Of a DNA stretch of 64,000 nucleotides, positions 9,047 through 18,262 are shown piece after piece. Numbering within the stretch: the stretch's first letter is position 1; each line of letters opens with the position of its first letter. The notes beneath the pieces are model-generated. The model saw nothing but the letters and a program-made list of their open reading frames with translations. It ran no database searches and had not been told where the DNA came from. A program made the position numbers and the translations under genes. The stretch is from Corynebacterium pollutisoli. GTDB lineage: Bacteria; Actinomycetota; Actinomycetes; Mycobacteriales; Mycobacteriaceae. Where the stretch lies: NCBI RefSeq assembly GCF_900177745.1, contig NZ_FXAR01000001.1, positions 603,647-667,646 on the forward strand, written 5' to 3'.

Positions 9047-10027
9047 TCAGACCCAGGCCAGGCATTCGGCCGTCCACAGGTGGTCCGGGTAGAGCTGCCC
9101 CACCAGGGACAGCGCCGCGACGTACCGCTCGATGAGGTCCGCGGCGGTCCCGTTGCGCAGCGTCTCATCACAGACGTGGATGGGCACCAGGCCGTTCATC
9201 CGGTAGTCGCGGTGCTGGTCGTACTCCTTGGCCTTCGTCGACTCCGCGTTCTCCGGATCGTGGTACTTCCCGTCGCCGTCGTACTCGATGATGAGCCCCA
9301 GCTCGGGGAAGAAGAAGTCGACCCGGCCGATCCACACGTTCCTGCGCGAACTGACATCCGCCTGCTGCCGGGGAGCCGGCAGCCCCATCCGCCACAGCAG
9401 GAGCTTCACGTCGGTCTCCCGCGGGCTCTCCGAGCCGATCGACGCCAGCCCGGCCGCCTGCCGCGTCGTCTCGATCCCCGTCACCCCGGCCATCTCCTTC
9501 AACCGTGCGGTCAGTTCGTCCCGGGTGAACAGACTCGATTGGAGTCCGTGGTCGAGGGCCCGGACGGCCTGATCGATCGTGGACCAGCGGGCCAGATCCA
9601 GGGCCGTGGTGAGGGCATCAGTGACCTGCACCGTCCCGAAGTCGGTCTCTACCTCGACGATGCTGTTCTCGTGGGAACGACCGATCTTCCGGTAGTGCAC
9701 ACGCGCCATCCGCCGCGAGCGCATCGAGGTGGAGGCCAGGTGGATTCTCTCCTTACAAAGGGTCTCGTTGTCCGTGTCGACGGGAAAGCCCCACAGGTGC
9801 GCCGCGGAGGTACCCACCACCACCGTGGTCGCGGCAGTGCAGGCGTACGCGACGACGCGTGCCTGCATCTGCTCCTCCCGCCCGAGATCCTCGTACTGTT
9901 CCCGTTCCATGAAGAACCCCGGGGCGAGTCGGACGTACTCGTCGTTCTTCCATCCCCGGATGATGTGCTGCCGCTCTGCCCCCGACATCTTCGCAGTCGT
10001 GATGACAGGCCCCCCGACCGTGTTCAT
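9047..10027 (-). CDS. Protein with winged-helix-like N-terminus and DUF559-type PD-(D/E)XK nuclease domain
   Basis: 326 residues from the ATG at 10027; the longer frame to 10216 would run through repeat B. The C-terminal third has RVDFFFPELGLIIEYDGDGKYHD, the D...E-x-D-G-x-K pattern of Vsr/DUF559-like PD-(D/E)XK folds. The N-terminal part (MSGAERQHIIRGWKNDEYVRLAPGFFM) resembles the AbiEi-like winged helix often fused to such domains in actinobacteria. There is no obvious partner gene. It could be a stand-alone nuclease, an antitoxin-like regulator or a selfish gene. Direct copies A and B of the palindromic repeat bracket it within 6 and 47 bp. Confidence 0.7.
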   Translation of the reverse strand: MNTVGGPVITTAKMSGAERQHIIRGWKNDEYVRLAPGFFMEREQYEDLGREEQMQARVVAYACTAATTVVVGTSAAHLWGFPVDTDNETLCKERIHLASTSMRSRRMARVHYRKIGRSHENSIVEVETDFGTVQVTDALTTALDLARWSTIDQAVRALDHGLQSSLFTRDELTARLKEMAGVTGIETTRQAAGLASIGSESPRETDVKLLLWRMGLPAPRQQADVSSRRNVWIGRVDFFFPELGLIIEYDGDGKYHDPENAESTKAKEYDQHRDYRMNGLVPIHVCDETLRNGTAADLIERYVAALSLVGQLYPDHLWTAECLAWV

Positions 10028-10074
10028 GCCCCGCAGTGTGGCACGCCCGGGGTGTCGGCGCAGCGTGACCGGGA

Positions 10075-10170
10075 GACCGCGTACGGACGTACCCCGATCT
10101 CCGGCAGCCCCGACGTTTCCCCAGGTGGAATTCCGTCCCCGGAGAAATCGGGGTACGCGACAACGCGACC
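10075..10170. repeat. Palindromic intergenic repeat, copy B (about 96 bp)
   Basis: The left arm has CGCGTACGGACGTACCCCGA and the right arm has TCGGGGTACGCGACAACGCG, an imperfect inverted pair, with CCCAGGT in the interior. It is in the same orientation as copy A and ends at the stop codon of the GNAT gene (10170). Confidence 0.7.
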
Positions 10171-11195
10171 TACGTGTCCAGCACCTTCTGCCATCCCGAA
10201 CCACCGGAGATGACACGCCACCCGAGGCGCCGGTTGATGTCGATCATCCACGTGTTGTCCGCGGCGTTGGAGGTGTAGACCCGCGTCGCACCGAGTTCCG
10301 CGGCCGCCGCCTGCAGCGCGGCCTTCTTCAGTTCGAGCCCGTACCCGTGGCCGCGGGCCGACGGGGCGATCATCGTGATGCCCTGCTCGGCGATGCCCGG
10401 CTCGGAACCGGGGAAGCGGGTGATCTCGCTGATCCCGACGGGCCCGGTGGCGTCGGACAGCACGACCGAGACCACCTCACGACGGGTGGTGCGCACCCGC
10501 TCGGCGGCGGCCGCCAGGCGGGCGGTCGTCCAGTCGACGGGGTCGGCGTGCAGGCCGCCGTGCGGGACGTCGACGCTGGCCCGGTGGTAGAGCGCGAGTA
10601 CGCCCTTCACGAGTCCGGAGGGGAACCGCAGGTCGCGCACGATGTCGACGCGGACGTCGGCGGGCCACGTCGGTTCGCCCCCGATCTCGACCACGCCCTG
10701 GATCTCCGCGAGCCCGAGCTCGTAACCGCGGGCACGCAGAAGATCCGCCCAGTCGCCGGTACCCGGAGCCTCGTCAGCGCCGTGCAGCAGCCACGTCTGC
10801 ACGAGGGAGCGGCCGAGACGCGCGGCCTGGGTCTCGGCGGCGTCGTAGAGCTGCCCGAGCACCGCCCGGCCCTCCGGCTCGAAGGCGGTGCCGGGGAGGG
10901 GGAGATGCGCGGCGTCGAGGATGATCTCGGCGTCGGCGACCTGCAGATCCTCGACCAGGGGAGTGCTCAGCAGGAGGTAACCGGCCGGATCCTCGTCTGG
11001 TGCGACGAGCGCGAAGGCGTGGGTGTCGTACTCGGTGGAGCCGCGCAGGCGGTGCTGTACGCGCTCGACGGAGGTGGAGGAGGCGGTGTCACCGGTGGTC
11101 TCCTGCGCCGCGAGGTTGGCGAGGAAGACGAGGTTGACAACGTCATCGGCCGGTTCCGCATCCGGAACCGGCCGATCAAGACGAACGAGCTGCAA
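10170..11195 (-). CDS. GNAT-family N-acetyltransferase (tandem GNAT, MshD-like layout)
   Basis: 341-residue protein with two GNAT-like halves. The C-terminal half contains the acetyl-CoA loop APSARGHGYGLELKKAA (about residues 279-295) followed by VYTSNAADNTWMIDINRRLGW, the closing beta-strand typical of GNAT. The N-terminal half is more degenerate. The layout resembles mycothiol synthase MshD, but the signature is not strong enough to name it. The start is a TTG at 11195, directly after the DUF349 stop (TAG-TTG), and no ATG or GTG is available nearby. A perfect 14-bp hairpin lies inside its first codons (11145-11176). It is probably translationally coupled to the upstream gene. Confidence 0.75.
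   Translation of the reverse strand: MQLVRLDRPVPDAEPADDVVNLVFLANLAAQETTGDTASSTSVERVQHRLRGSTEYDTHAFALVAPDEDPAGYLLLSTPLVEDLQVADAEIILDAAHLPLPGTAFEPEGRAVLGQLYDAAETQAARLGRSLVQTWLLHGADEAPGTGDWADLLRARGYELGLAEIQGVVEIGGEPTWPADVRVDIVRDLRFPSGLVKGVLALYHRASVDVPHGGLHADPVDWTTARLAAAAERVRTTRREVVSVVLSDATGPVGISEITRFPGSEPGIAEQGITMIAPSARGHGYGLELKKAALQAAAAELGATRVYTSNAADNTWMIDINRRLGWRVISGGSGWQKVLDT
11145..11176. other. Perfect 14-bp-stem hairpin inside the GNAT 5' coding region
   Basis: Arms ATCGGCCGGTTCCG (11145-11158) and CGGAACCGGCCGAT (11163-11176) surround a 4-nt loop. On the - strand it begins about 20 nt after the DUF349 stop. It lacks a clear U-tract, so it is either a terminator for the DUF349 gene overlapping the next gene or an attenuator. 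Its encoded residues (RPVPDAEP) fit the GNAT frame. Confidence 0.6.
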
Positions 11196-12560
11196 CTAGA
11201 GATCCTCGACGGCCTTGGCGGCGGCGTCGGCCCACTCCTGCCACTGGGCGGCCTGGCCGCGCAGCTTCTCGGCCTTCTTGGAGTTGCCCTTGGCCTCGGC
11301 TGCTTCGGCCTGGGCGGTGAACTCGGCGACCTTGTCGAGGAACTGCTGGGCGCGGGCCTGCGCCTCCGGGTCGGTGCGGCGCCACTGGGACTCCTCCGCC
11401 TCGGAGACACGCTTCTCGATCGCCCCGATCTTGTCCTCGTACTCGCGGACCTGGTTGCGCGGGACGTAGCCGATCTCGTCCCACTTCTCCTGCAGCTCAC
11501 GCAGCTTGGCGCGGGCGCCGTCGAGACCCTTGGCGGGGTCGATCTGGGAGTCGTACTCCGCGAGGAGCGCGTCTTTGGCCTCGGCGTTGGCGACGAACTC
11601 CTTGTCGCGCTCGGCGTTGACGGCGTTGCGTGCGTTGAAGAAGTGGTCCTGGGCGGCGCGGAAAGCCTCCCACAGCTTGTCGTCGACGTCGCGCGGGGCG
11701 CGGCCGGCGGCCTTCCACTCCTTCATGAGGTCGCGGTAGGCGCGGGCGGTCTCGTTCCAGTCGGTGGAGTCCTTGATGGCCTCGGCACGCTCGACGAGGG
11801 CCTCCTTGGCGCGGCGGGCAGCGGCGCGACCCCGGTCGAGTTCGGCGAAGTGGGAGCCGCGGCGGCGGTTGAAGGAGTCGCGGGCGCGGGAGTAGCGCTT
11901 CCACAGGGCGTCGTCGGTCTTGCGGTCGATGCCGCGGATGGTCTTCCATTCCTCGAGGATGGCGCGGAGGCGGTCGCCGGCGCCCTTCCAGTCGGTGGAG
12001 TTCTCGGCGATCTCCTCGGCCTCCCCGGCGAGGGCCTCCTTGCGGGCGATGGCCTGCTCGCGGCGCTTGGCGCGGTCGGCCTTGGCCTGCTCGCCGGCGG
12101 CGTCGGAGTGCTCCATGATGTCGCCGAGGCGTTTGTCCAGGCCGGCGAGGTCACCGATGACGGCGGCGGTCGGCAGGGTCTCGCGCAGGTGGCCGGCGGC
12201 CTCCTTGATGGAGGTGGCGTCGTCCGGGTGGGCGGTCAGGCGGGCCTCGAGGAGTTCGACCTCGGTGGCCAGGTCATCGAAGCGGGTGCCGTAGTGGGCG
12301 AGTCCCTCCTCGGGGGTGCCGGCCTGCCAGGATCCGATCTCGCGCTCGCCGTCGGCGGTGGTGACGTAGACGGTGCCGTCGGCGTCGACGCGGCCCCACT
12401 TGGCGGGGTCGTTCTTCGGCGGGCGGGCGGCGACGGGGGCCGCGGGGCGCGGGGAGGGGGTGGGGCGGTGTCCGCCGCCCGGCAGAGGACCAGGCTTCGG
12501 TCCCGGCCGGTGGCCTGGCTTCGGGCCGGGCGTCGGGGACGGCGTCGGGGAGTTGGTCAT
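11196..12560 (-). CDS. DUF349 domain protein
   Basis: 454 residues from the ATG at 12560, preceded by AAAGGA; an upstream in-frame ATG at 12629 has no such site. Residues 1-45 are a Pro/Gly-rich low-complexity segment (SPTPSPTPGPKPGHRPGP). The remainder is built from repeated helical DUF349 units: DWKGAGDRLRAILEEWKTI, DWNETARAYRDLMKEWKAA and GARAKLRELQEKWDEIGYV, about 70 residues apart and each with the conserved LxxxW pattern. It is rich in charged coiled-coil segments and has no membrane helix. The family is widespread in actinobacteria near miaA; its role is not established, and RNA or nucleic-acid binding has been suggested. Confidence 0.88.
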   Translation of the reverse strand: MTNSPTPSPTPGPKPGHRPGPKPGPLPGGGHRPTPSPRPAAPVAARPPKNDPAKWGRVDADGTVYVTTADGEREIGSWQAGTPEEGLAHYGTRFDDLATEVELLEARLTAHPDDATSIKEAAGHLRETLPTAAVIGDLAGLDKRLGDIMEHSDAAGEQAKADRAKRREQAIARKEALAGEAEEIAENSTDWKGAGDRLRAILEEWKTIRGIDRKTDDALWKRYSRARDSFNRRRGSHFAELDRGRAAARRAKEALVERAEAIKDSTDWNETARAYRDLMKEWKAAGRAPRDVDDKLWEAFRAAQDHFFNARNAVNAERDKEFVANAEAKDALLAEYDSQIDPAKGLDGARAKLRELQEKWDEIGYVPRNQVREYEDKIGAIEKRVSEAEESQWRRTDPEAQARAQQFLDKVAEFTAQAEAAEAKGNSKKAEKLRGQAAQWQEWADAAAKAVEDL

Positions 12561-12668
12561 GTCGATGGTCCTTTGCTTCATGCCGCGCGACACGGCTGCC
12601 GATAGTGCTCCAACTAACATACCGCGCACCGTTCGGGCCTGTCAGCAGGAGTCAGTAGGATGTGCCGG

Positions 12669-13250
12669 GTGAGCCCCAACCTGATCATCATGCCCGCCTC
12701 GCCGGCGTTGGTCGCCGAGCTCGCGCCGCGCGATGCGGTCGGCGCGCAGATGGTGTCCCTGGTGCGTTCGCTTGTCGACGCCACCGCCGCCCCCATCCAC
12801 CTCGTCGCCTCGCGTGACCCGCGGTGGGAGACGGGTGTCGAGGGGTCCTTCCGAGCCTGGGGCGCGCCGCAGGTGACGGTGGGTGAGGGGCGGTTCCTGC
12901 CGGAACTGGTGCAGCGGTACGTGCTCGGCGAGGCGGCGTCGCGGGTGGCGTCGGTGCGTGGGGAACTGGGGGAAGTCGAGCCCGAAGCCTTGACTCTCGT
13001 CGCGGTTGACGGTTCCGCCGGTCTGACGGAGCGCGCCCCGCTGGCCCTGCTCCCGCAGGCCGCGGCCGCCGACGAGTGGTGCCGCGCGGTGTTGTCCGGC
13101 CGGCCGGCGGGGGAGCTGCCGGCCGACGGCGGCGTCCTCGAACCCGGGCTGTGGCATGAGCTCGCGGCACGGGAACCGCAGCACGCGGAACTCCTCCTGG
13201 CGGACACGACGCACGGCGTGGGAAGGTACGTGGCGGCATGGCAGATCTGA
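12669..13250 (+). CDS. Conserved hypothetical protein upstream of miaA
   Basis: 193-residue soluble protein ([22 protein letters not shown]...) with no signal or membrane segment. The GTG at 12669 is chosen because TAGGAT lies 7 nt upstream, a leaderless arrangement; the ATG at 12660 is the alternative. It overlaps miaA by 13 bp, so the two are co-translated. Internal segments such as PIHLVASRD and [19 protein letters not shown] resemble a small alpha/beta fold with a possible class III extradiol dioxygenase or MEMO-like look, but I cannot assign it. It carries an exact dispersed word at 12770-12782 (LVDA). Confidence 0.7.
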   Translation: MSPNLIIMPASPALVAELAPRDAVGAQMVSLVRSLVDATAAPIHLVASRDPRWETGVEGSFRAWGAPQVTVGEGRFLPELVQRYVLGEAASRVASVRGELGEVEPEALTLVAVDGSAGLTERAPLALLPQAAAADEWCRAVLSGRPAGELPADGGVLEPGLWHELAAREPQHAELLLADTTHGVGRYVAAWQI

Positions 13251-14146
13251 CACCCGTCGCGGTCGTCGGCCCGACGGCCTCCGGCAAGTCGGCGCTCGGC
13301 CTCGCCCTGGCCCATGAGCTCGGAGGCGAGGTGGTCAACGTCGACTCGATGCAGCTCTACCGCGGGATGGACATCGGCACCGCGAAGCTCACCGTGGAGG
13401 AGCGCGAGGGCATCCCGCACCACCAGCTCGACGTGTGGGACGTCACGGAGACAGCCTCGGTCGCCCGCTACCAGGCTGACGCCGTCGCGGACGTCGAGGA
13501 CATCATGTCCCGCGGTCGCGTGCCCGTCCTCGTCGGTGGTTCCATGCTTTACGTCCAGTCTCTCCTCGACGACTGGCGGTTCCCGCCGACCGACCCGGCC
13601 GTCCGCGCCCGGTGGGAGGAGCACCTGGCGGACATCGGCATCGACGCCCTCCACGCCGAGCTCGCTGCCGTAGACCCGGCGGCCGCCGCCGTCATCGAGG
13701 ACAAGGATCCCCGCCGCACCGTCCGCGCGCTGGAGGTCATCGAGCTGACGGGGCAGCCGTTCCAGGCCTCCCAGCCGCCGAAGGACGCTCCCCCGCGCTG
13801 GGGCACGCGGATCCTCGGCCTGCGCACGCAGGCGGAATGGCTCAACCCGCGCATCGAGCTGCGCACCCGGCAGATGTTCGAGCGCGGCCTCGTCGAGGAG
13901 GTCGAGGGGCTGGTCGACGACCACGGGCTCGTCGCCGACTCCACCGCCGGCCGCGCCATCGGTTACGCCCAGGTGCTCGCGGCCCGCGCGGGAGAGCTGA
14001 CGTGGGAGGAGGCCGTGGAGCGCACCATCACCGGCACGCGCCGCTACGTGCGTCGCCAGCGCTCCTGGTTCAACCGCGATCCGCGGATCACGTGGCTGGC
14101 GGCCGAGGCGGATCCGGCGCGCGCCGCTCTGGAAGCACTCTCCTGA
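13238..14146 (+). CDS. miaA: tRNA dimethylallyltransferase MiaA
   Basis: Transfers the dimethylallyl group from DMAPP to A37 of tRNAs reading UNN codons, giving i6A, the substrate of MiaB. The 302-residue protein has P-loop GPTASGKS (11-18), followed by [18 protein letters not shown] (DSMQ motif binding the adenine) and the catalytic-site segment [14 protein letters not shown]. The C-terminal zinc-finger extension seen in eukaryotes is absent. The start codon lies within the preceding gene. The DMAPP supply ultimately depends on dxs, also in this window. Repeat copy C starts 6 bp after its stop. Confidence 0.95.
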   Translation: MADLTPVAVVGPTASGKSALGLALAHELGGEVVNVDSMQLYRGMDIGTAKLTVEEREGIPHHQLDVWDVTETASVARYQADAVADVEDIMSRGRVPVLVGGSMLYVQSLLDDWRFPPTDPAVRARWEEHLADIGIDALHAELAAVDPAAAAVIEDKDPRRTVRALEVIELTGQPFQASQPPKDAPPRWGTRILGLRTQAEWLNPRIELRTRQMFERGLVEEVEGLVDDHGLVADSTAGRAIGYAQVLAARAGELTWEEAVERTITGTRRYVRRQRSWFNRDPRITWLAAEADPARAALEALS

Positions 14147-14152
14147 GCGGCG

Positions 14153-14249
14153 GGCCGCGTACGGGCGTACCCCGATTCCTCTACGCCTGAGCAGCGACCT
14201 GGGCTTTTCGCGGACCCCGGGACACAGAGGAGTACGCCGCAACGCGGGC
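14153..14249. repeat. Palindromic intergenic repeat, copy C (97 bp, inverted relative to A)
   Basis: Arms GGCCGCGTACGGGCGTAC (14153-14170) and GTACGCCGCAACGCGGGC (14232-14249) are inverted with four mismatches in 18. Its reverse complement matches copy A end to end: AGAGGAGTAC here pairs with GTACTCCTCT there, and GTACCCCGATTCC with GGAATCGGGGTAC. It fills the miaA-dapF gap, and the dapF -10 begins 4 bp later. Confidence 0.75.
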
Positions 14250-14253
14250 GCTC

Positions 14254-14259
14254 TAGAAT
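14254..14259 (+). promoter_or_regulatory. -10 element of dapF, leaderless start
   Basis: TAGAAT is followed by 7 nt and the GTG start of dapF. The -35 region falls inside repeat copy C, so the repeat's right arm may influence dapF expression. Confidence 0.6.
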
Positions 14260-14266
14260 CGCTCCG

Positions 14267-15067
14267 GTGAACACCATCAGCTTCGCCAAGGGCCACGGCA
14301 CGGAGAACGACTTCCTCATCATCGACGCCACCGTCGACCCCACCGAGGAGCAGGTGCGCGCCCTGTGCGAGCGTCGCGCCGGCCTGGGGGCGGACGGCGT
14401 GCTGCGGGTCGTTCGCGCAGACGCCGACGGGCAGTGGTTCATGGACTACCGCAACGCCGACGGCTCCATCGCCGAGATGTGCGGCAACGGCGTGCGCGTG
14501 TTCGCGCACTGGTTGCGCTCCCGCGGGCTGGTCGACTCCGACGAGTTCACCGTGGGCACCCGGGCGGGCGACCGCCGCGTGACCGTGCGCGAGTGCTCGG
14601 ACACCGACGCGGTGGTCACGGTTGAGATGGGGGCCGCCGAGGTCACCGGCCTGTCAACGGCCCGCCTGGGGGATCTCACCGTCGCCGGGCTGGGCGTCGA
14701 CATGGGCAACCCCCACGTGGCGTGTGTGCTGCCCGGACTCACCCCGGAGTCGCTGCAGGCTATGGCACTTTCGGACCCCGAGTTCGACCGGGAGTTCTTC
14801 CCCAGCGGGGTCAACGTGGAGATCCTCACCCCGCTGACCGACGGCGCCGTACACATGCGGGTCCACGAGCGCGGGGTGGGGGAGACCCGCTCCTGCGGCA
14901 CGGGCACGGTGGCCGCCGCCCGCGCCGCCCTGGCCGACGCCGGGTGGACGGACGGTGAGGTGACCGTCCACATCCCGGGCGGCACGGTGCAGGTGACCAT
15001 CGACGGTGACCGTTCGACGCTCACCGGACCGTCGCGGATCATCGCGACGGGTGAGGTCACGCTCTAG
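14267..15067 (+). CDS. dapF: Diaminopimelate epimerase
   Basis: Interconverts LL- and meso-diaminopimelate for lysine and peptidoglycan synthesis. The 266-residue protein has both catalytic cysteines in their signatures: [10 protein letters not shown] (Cys72) and RSCGTGT (Cys210). [11 protein letters not shown] is the conserved N-terminus. It starts with GTG in a leaderless context. Its stop overlaps the stop of the convergent gene at 15064 (shared CTAG). Confidence 0.96.
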   Translation: MNTISFAKGHGTENDFLIIDATVDPTEEQVRALCERRAGLGADGVLRVVRADADGQWFMDYRNADGSIAEMCGNGVRVFAHWLRSRGLVDSDEFTVGTRAGDRRVTVRECSDTDAVVTVEMGAAEVTGLSTARLGDLTVAGLGVDMGNPHVACVLPGLTPESLQAMALSDPEFDREFFPSGVNVEILTPLTDGAVHMRVHERGVGETRSCGTGTVAAARAALADAGWTDGEVTVHIPGGTVQVTIDGDRSTLTGPSRIIATGEVTL

Positions 15068-15594
15068 TAGTCGTGCCCCAGGCGCTGGGCGGCCTGCCGG
15101 GCGGCCAGCCACGTCTCCTTGATCTCGAGGGCCCGCATGTCGGTGACCGTCAGGATGGTCTCCAGCTGGGAGACCTCGAGGTTCTCGGCGGCGAGGCGGG
15201 CGTCGAGGCGCGAGAGGAAACGGCGCGCGGTGGCGTACTCATGATGGAACGCCGCGATGTCCGGGTCGGTGCAGTCGAGGTCGAGCAGCGCCGGACGGTT
15301 GAGGGTGCGGTCCGCGATGGCCTCGGCGTCGGTGCCGGTGGCGAAGCGGTCGAACTCGGCGATGACGTCCTCGATGTCCTCGGCGCTCAGCGTGATGGAG
15401 GAGCGCAGGGCGAGGGTCTCGGTGGTGTCGGGACGCCGGCTCATCACGAGCATCGCCACCGCCAGGATCGGCAGGATGAGCAGGAGCCCCTGCAGCCGGA
15501 AGATCACCAGGACCGCCACGCAGGCGGCGATGATGAGCAGCAGAATCCACCGCTGCCGCGGGGGATCCGGCTTGATGAGCATCCGGTCCGACAT
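15064..15594 (-). CDS. Small membrane protein with coiled cytoplasmic domain
   Basis: 176 residues from the ATG at 15594. A polar N-terminus ([16 protein letters not shown]) is followed by two close hydrophobic segments (about 17-33 and 35-51) and then a helical, acidic soluble domain of about 120 residues. No recognised domain or catalytic motif is visible. It lies 8 bp downstream of the Cys-rich-tail gene at 15603, so the two form an operon. It overlaps the dapF stop by 4 bp. Conserved corynebacterial hypothetical; function unknown. Confidence 0.75.
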   Translation of the reverse strand: MSDRMLIKPDPPRQRWILLLIIAACVAVLVIFRLQGLLLILPILAVAMLVMSRRPDTTETLALRSSITLSAEDIEDVIAEFDRFATGTDAEAIADRTLNRPALLDLDCTDPDIAAFHHEYATARRFLSRLDARLAAENLEVSQLETILTVTDMRALEIKETWLAARQAAQRLGHDY

Positions 15595-15602
15595 GTGTGC
15601 CT

Positions 15603-16349
15603 CTAGTGGCCGCCGCAGCCGCAGGAGCTGCCGCACCCGCCGCAGCCGCCACCCGACATGGGGGACAGGACGGAGGCGGTGAGCATCGCGGTGCCGGCGA
15701 CGACGGAACCCTTCTCCGGCAGCTCCGGGCCGTCGACCAGGCAGAGATCGAAGGGGAAGGCGCCGTCGACGGTGGCGTGGATGAAACGCTGGCCGGTGAG
15801 CTGGTTGTGGCGGTATTCGGAGTCGAGGATGCGGGCGGAGAAGAACGCGGAGGCGTCCGGGGCGGCGGCACCGGAACCGGAGGTGACCAGCTGCGCACCC
15901 TCGGAGACGATCTCGCCGACGACCTGGCCGGAGGCGGCCTCGTAGGCCTCGGGGGACTCGTAGGTGGTGGTGTCCAGGCCGAGGGCGGTGACGCCGATCT
16001 GCTGCCAGGTCTGGGTGGGGGCGTCGACAAGCAGTGGGCCCTGGGCCAGGTTGCAGGTGATCGACGACAGGACGGTGCCGTCCGGGGTGACGATCTCACA
16101 CAGCGCGAGAACGTCGTTGACCATGCTGACGTGGGCGAAGGTCTGGGTGACCGACTCGAAGCCGGCGAAGGTGGCGAACGGCTCGACGGCCAGGATGTTG
16201 ATCTGGGCGCCCGAGGCGTCCGTGAACTGGATCAGCTGTCCACCCCGGATCTCGCCGGCGACAACCAGCTGATTGGTGGCGATGGCCGCTTCGACGGCGT
16301 CCTGCCAGCGGTCAAAACCCAGTCCGATGCTCTTCAGGTCGGTGCTCAT
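15603..16349 (-). CDS. Hypothetical protein with Gly/Cys-rich C-terminal tail
   Basis: 248 residues, no signal peptide. The body is a mixed alpha/beta protein (MSTDLKSIGLGFDRWQDAVEAAI...). The tail GGGCGGCGSSCGCGGH has four Cys and a final His within 16 residues, a likely metal-binding or redox tail. TACACT lies 10 nt before the ATG on the - strand, which suggests a leaderless mRNA. It carries an exact dispersed word at 16020-16032 (LVDA). It is divergent from hflX and co-directional with the membrane protein at 15064. No family is recognised. Confidence 0.72.
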   Translation of the reverse strand: MSTDLKSIGLGFDRWQDAVEAAIATNQLVVAGEIRGGQLIQFTDASGAQINILAVEPFATFAGFESVTQTFAHVSMVNDVLALCEIVTPDGTVLSSITCNLAQGPLLVDAPTQTWQQIGVTALGLDTTTYESPEAYEAASGQVVGEIVSEGAQLVTSGSGAAAPDASAFFSARILDSEYRHNQLTGQRFIHATVDGAFPFDLCLVDGPELPEKGSVVAGTAMLTASVLSPMSGGGCGGCGSSCGCGGH

Positions 16350-16417
16350 GGTTGTTCAGTGTATCGCGGCGGCCCGGTGCTGTTAACTCCGCCTCCGACG
16401 TGGAACAATGAACAGAA

Positions 16418-17947
<1,530 letters not shown>

Positions 17948-18001
17948 CAACGATCACCGGATGCATGCCATCCGCGCATAGTGTCAGGTCGTCGCCGGTA
18001 A

Positions 18002-18238
18002 TTACGAGTCCTCCTCCGCCCGCCGTGCACCCCACGCGAACAGTCGGTTGAACGCCCACCGCGCGAGCGTGAACACGACGAACAGCACCGCCCACGACAC
18101 GGCGAGCATCCACACCATGGCGATCCAGCCGCCGCCCTCCTGCTCGTACCAGAACCAGGCGGCCAGTGCGGCGCCGATGAGCGAGAAGACGCGGACGCCG
18201 TCGCGTCCGAAGGCGAACGGTTGCGTGTCAGGATTCAT
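18002..18238 (-). CDS. Small two-helix membrane protein
   Basis: 78 residues (MNPDTQPFAFGRDGVRVF...) with two hydrophobic segments at about 15-31 and 38-59, ending in a charged WGARRAEEDS tail. It is divergent from the permease gene, with start codons only 25 bp apart. A one-mismatch dispersed word (18239-18251) abuts its ATG. The long frame continuing upstream to 19519 is a shadow of the permease. Function unknown. Confidence 0.7.
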   Translation of the reverse strand: MNPDTQPFAFGRDGVRVFSLIGAALAAWFWYEQEGGGWIAMVWMLAVSWAVLFVVFTLARWAFNRLFAWGARRAEEDS

Positions 18239-18262
18239 GCTTATCGACGCTACTGTGTAACC

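Noticed and set aside
10028..10216. 63-residue N-terminal extension of the nuclease-like gene
   Set aside because: The extension is encoded by palindromic repeat B and is Arg-rich low complexity; the ATG at 10027 begins the family-like sequence.
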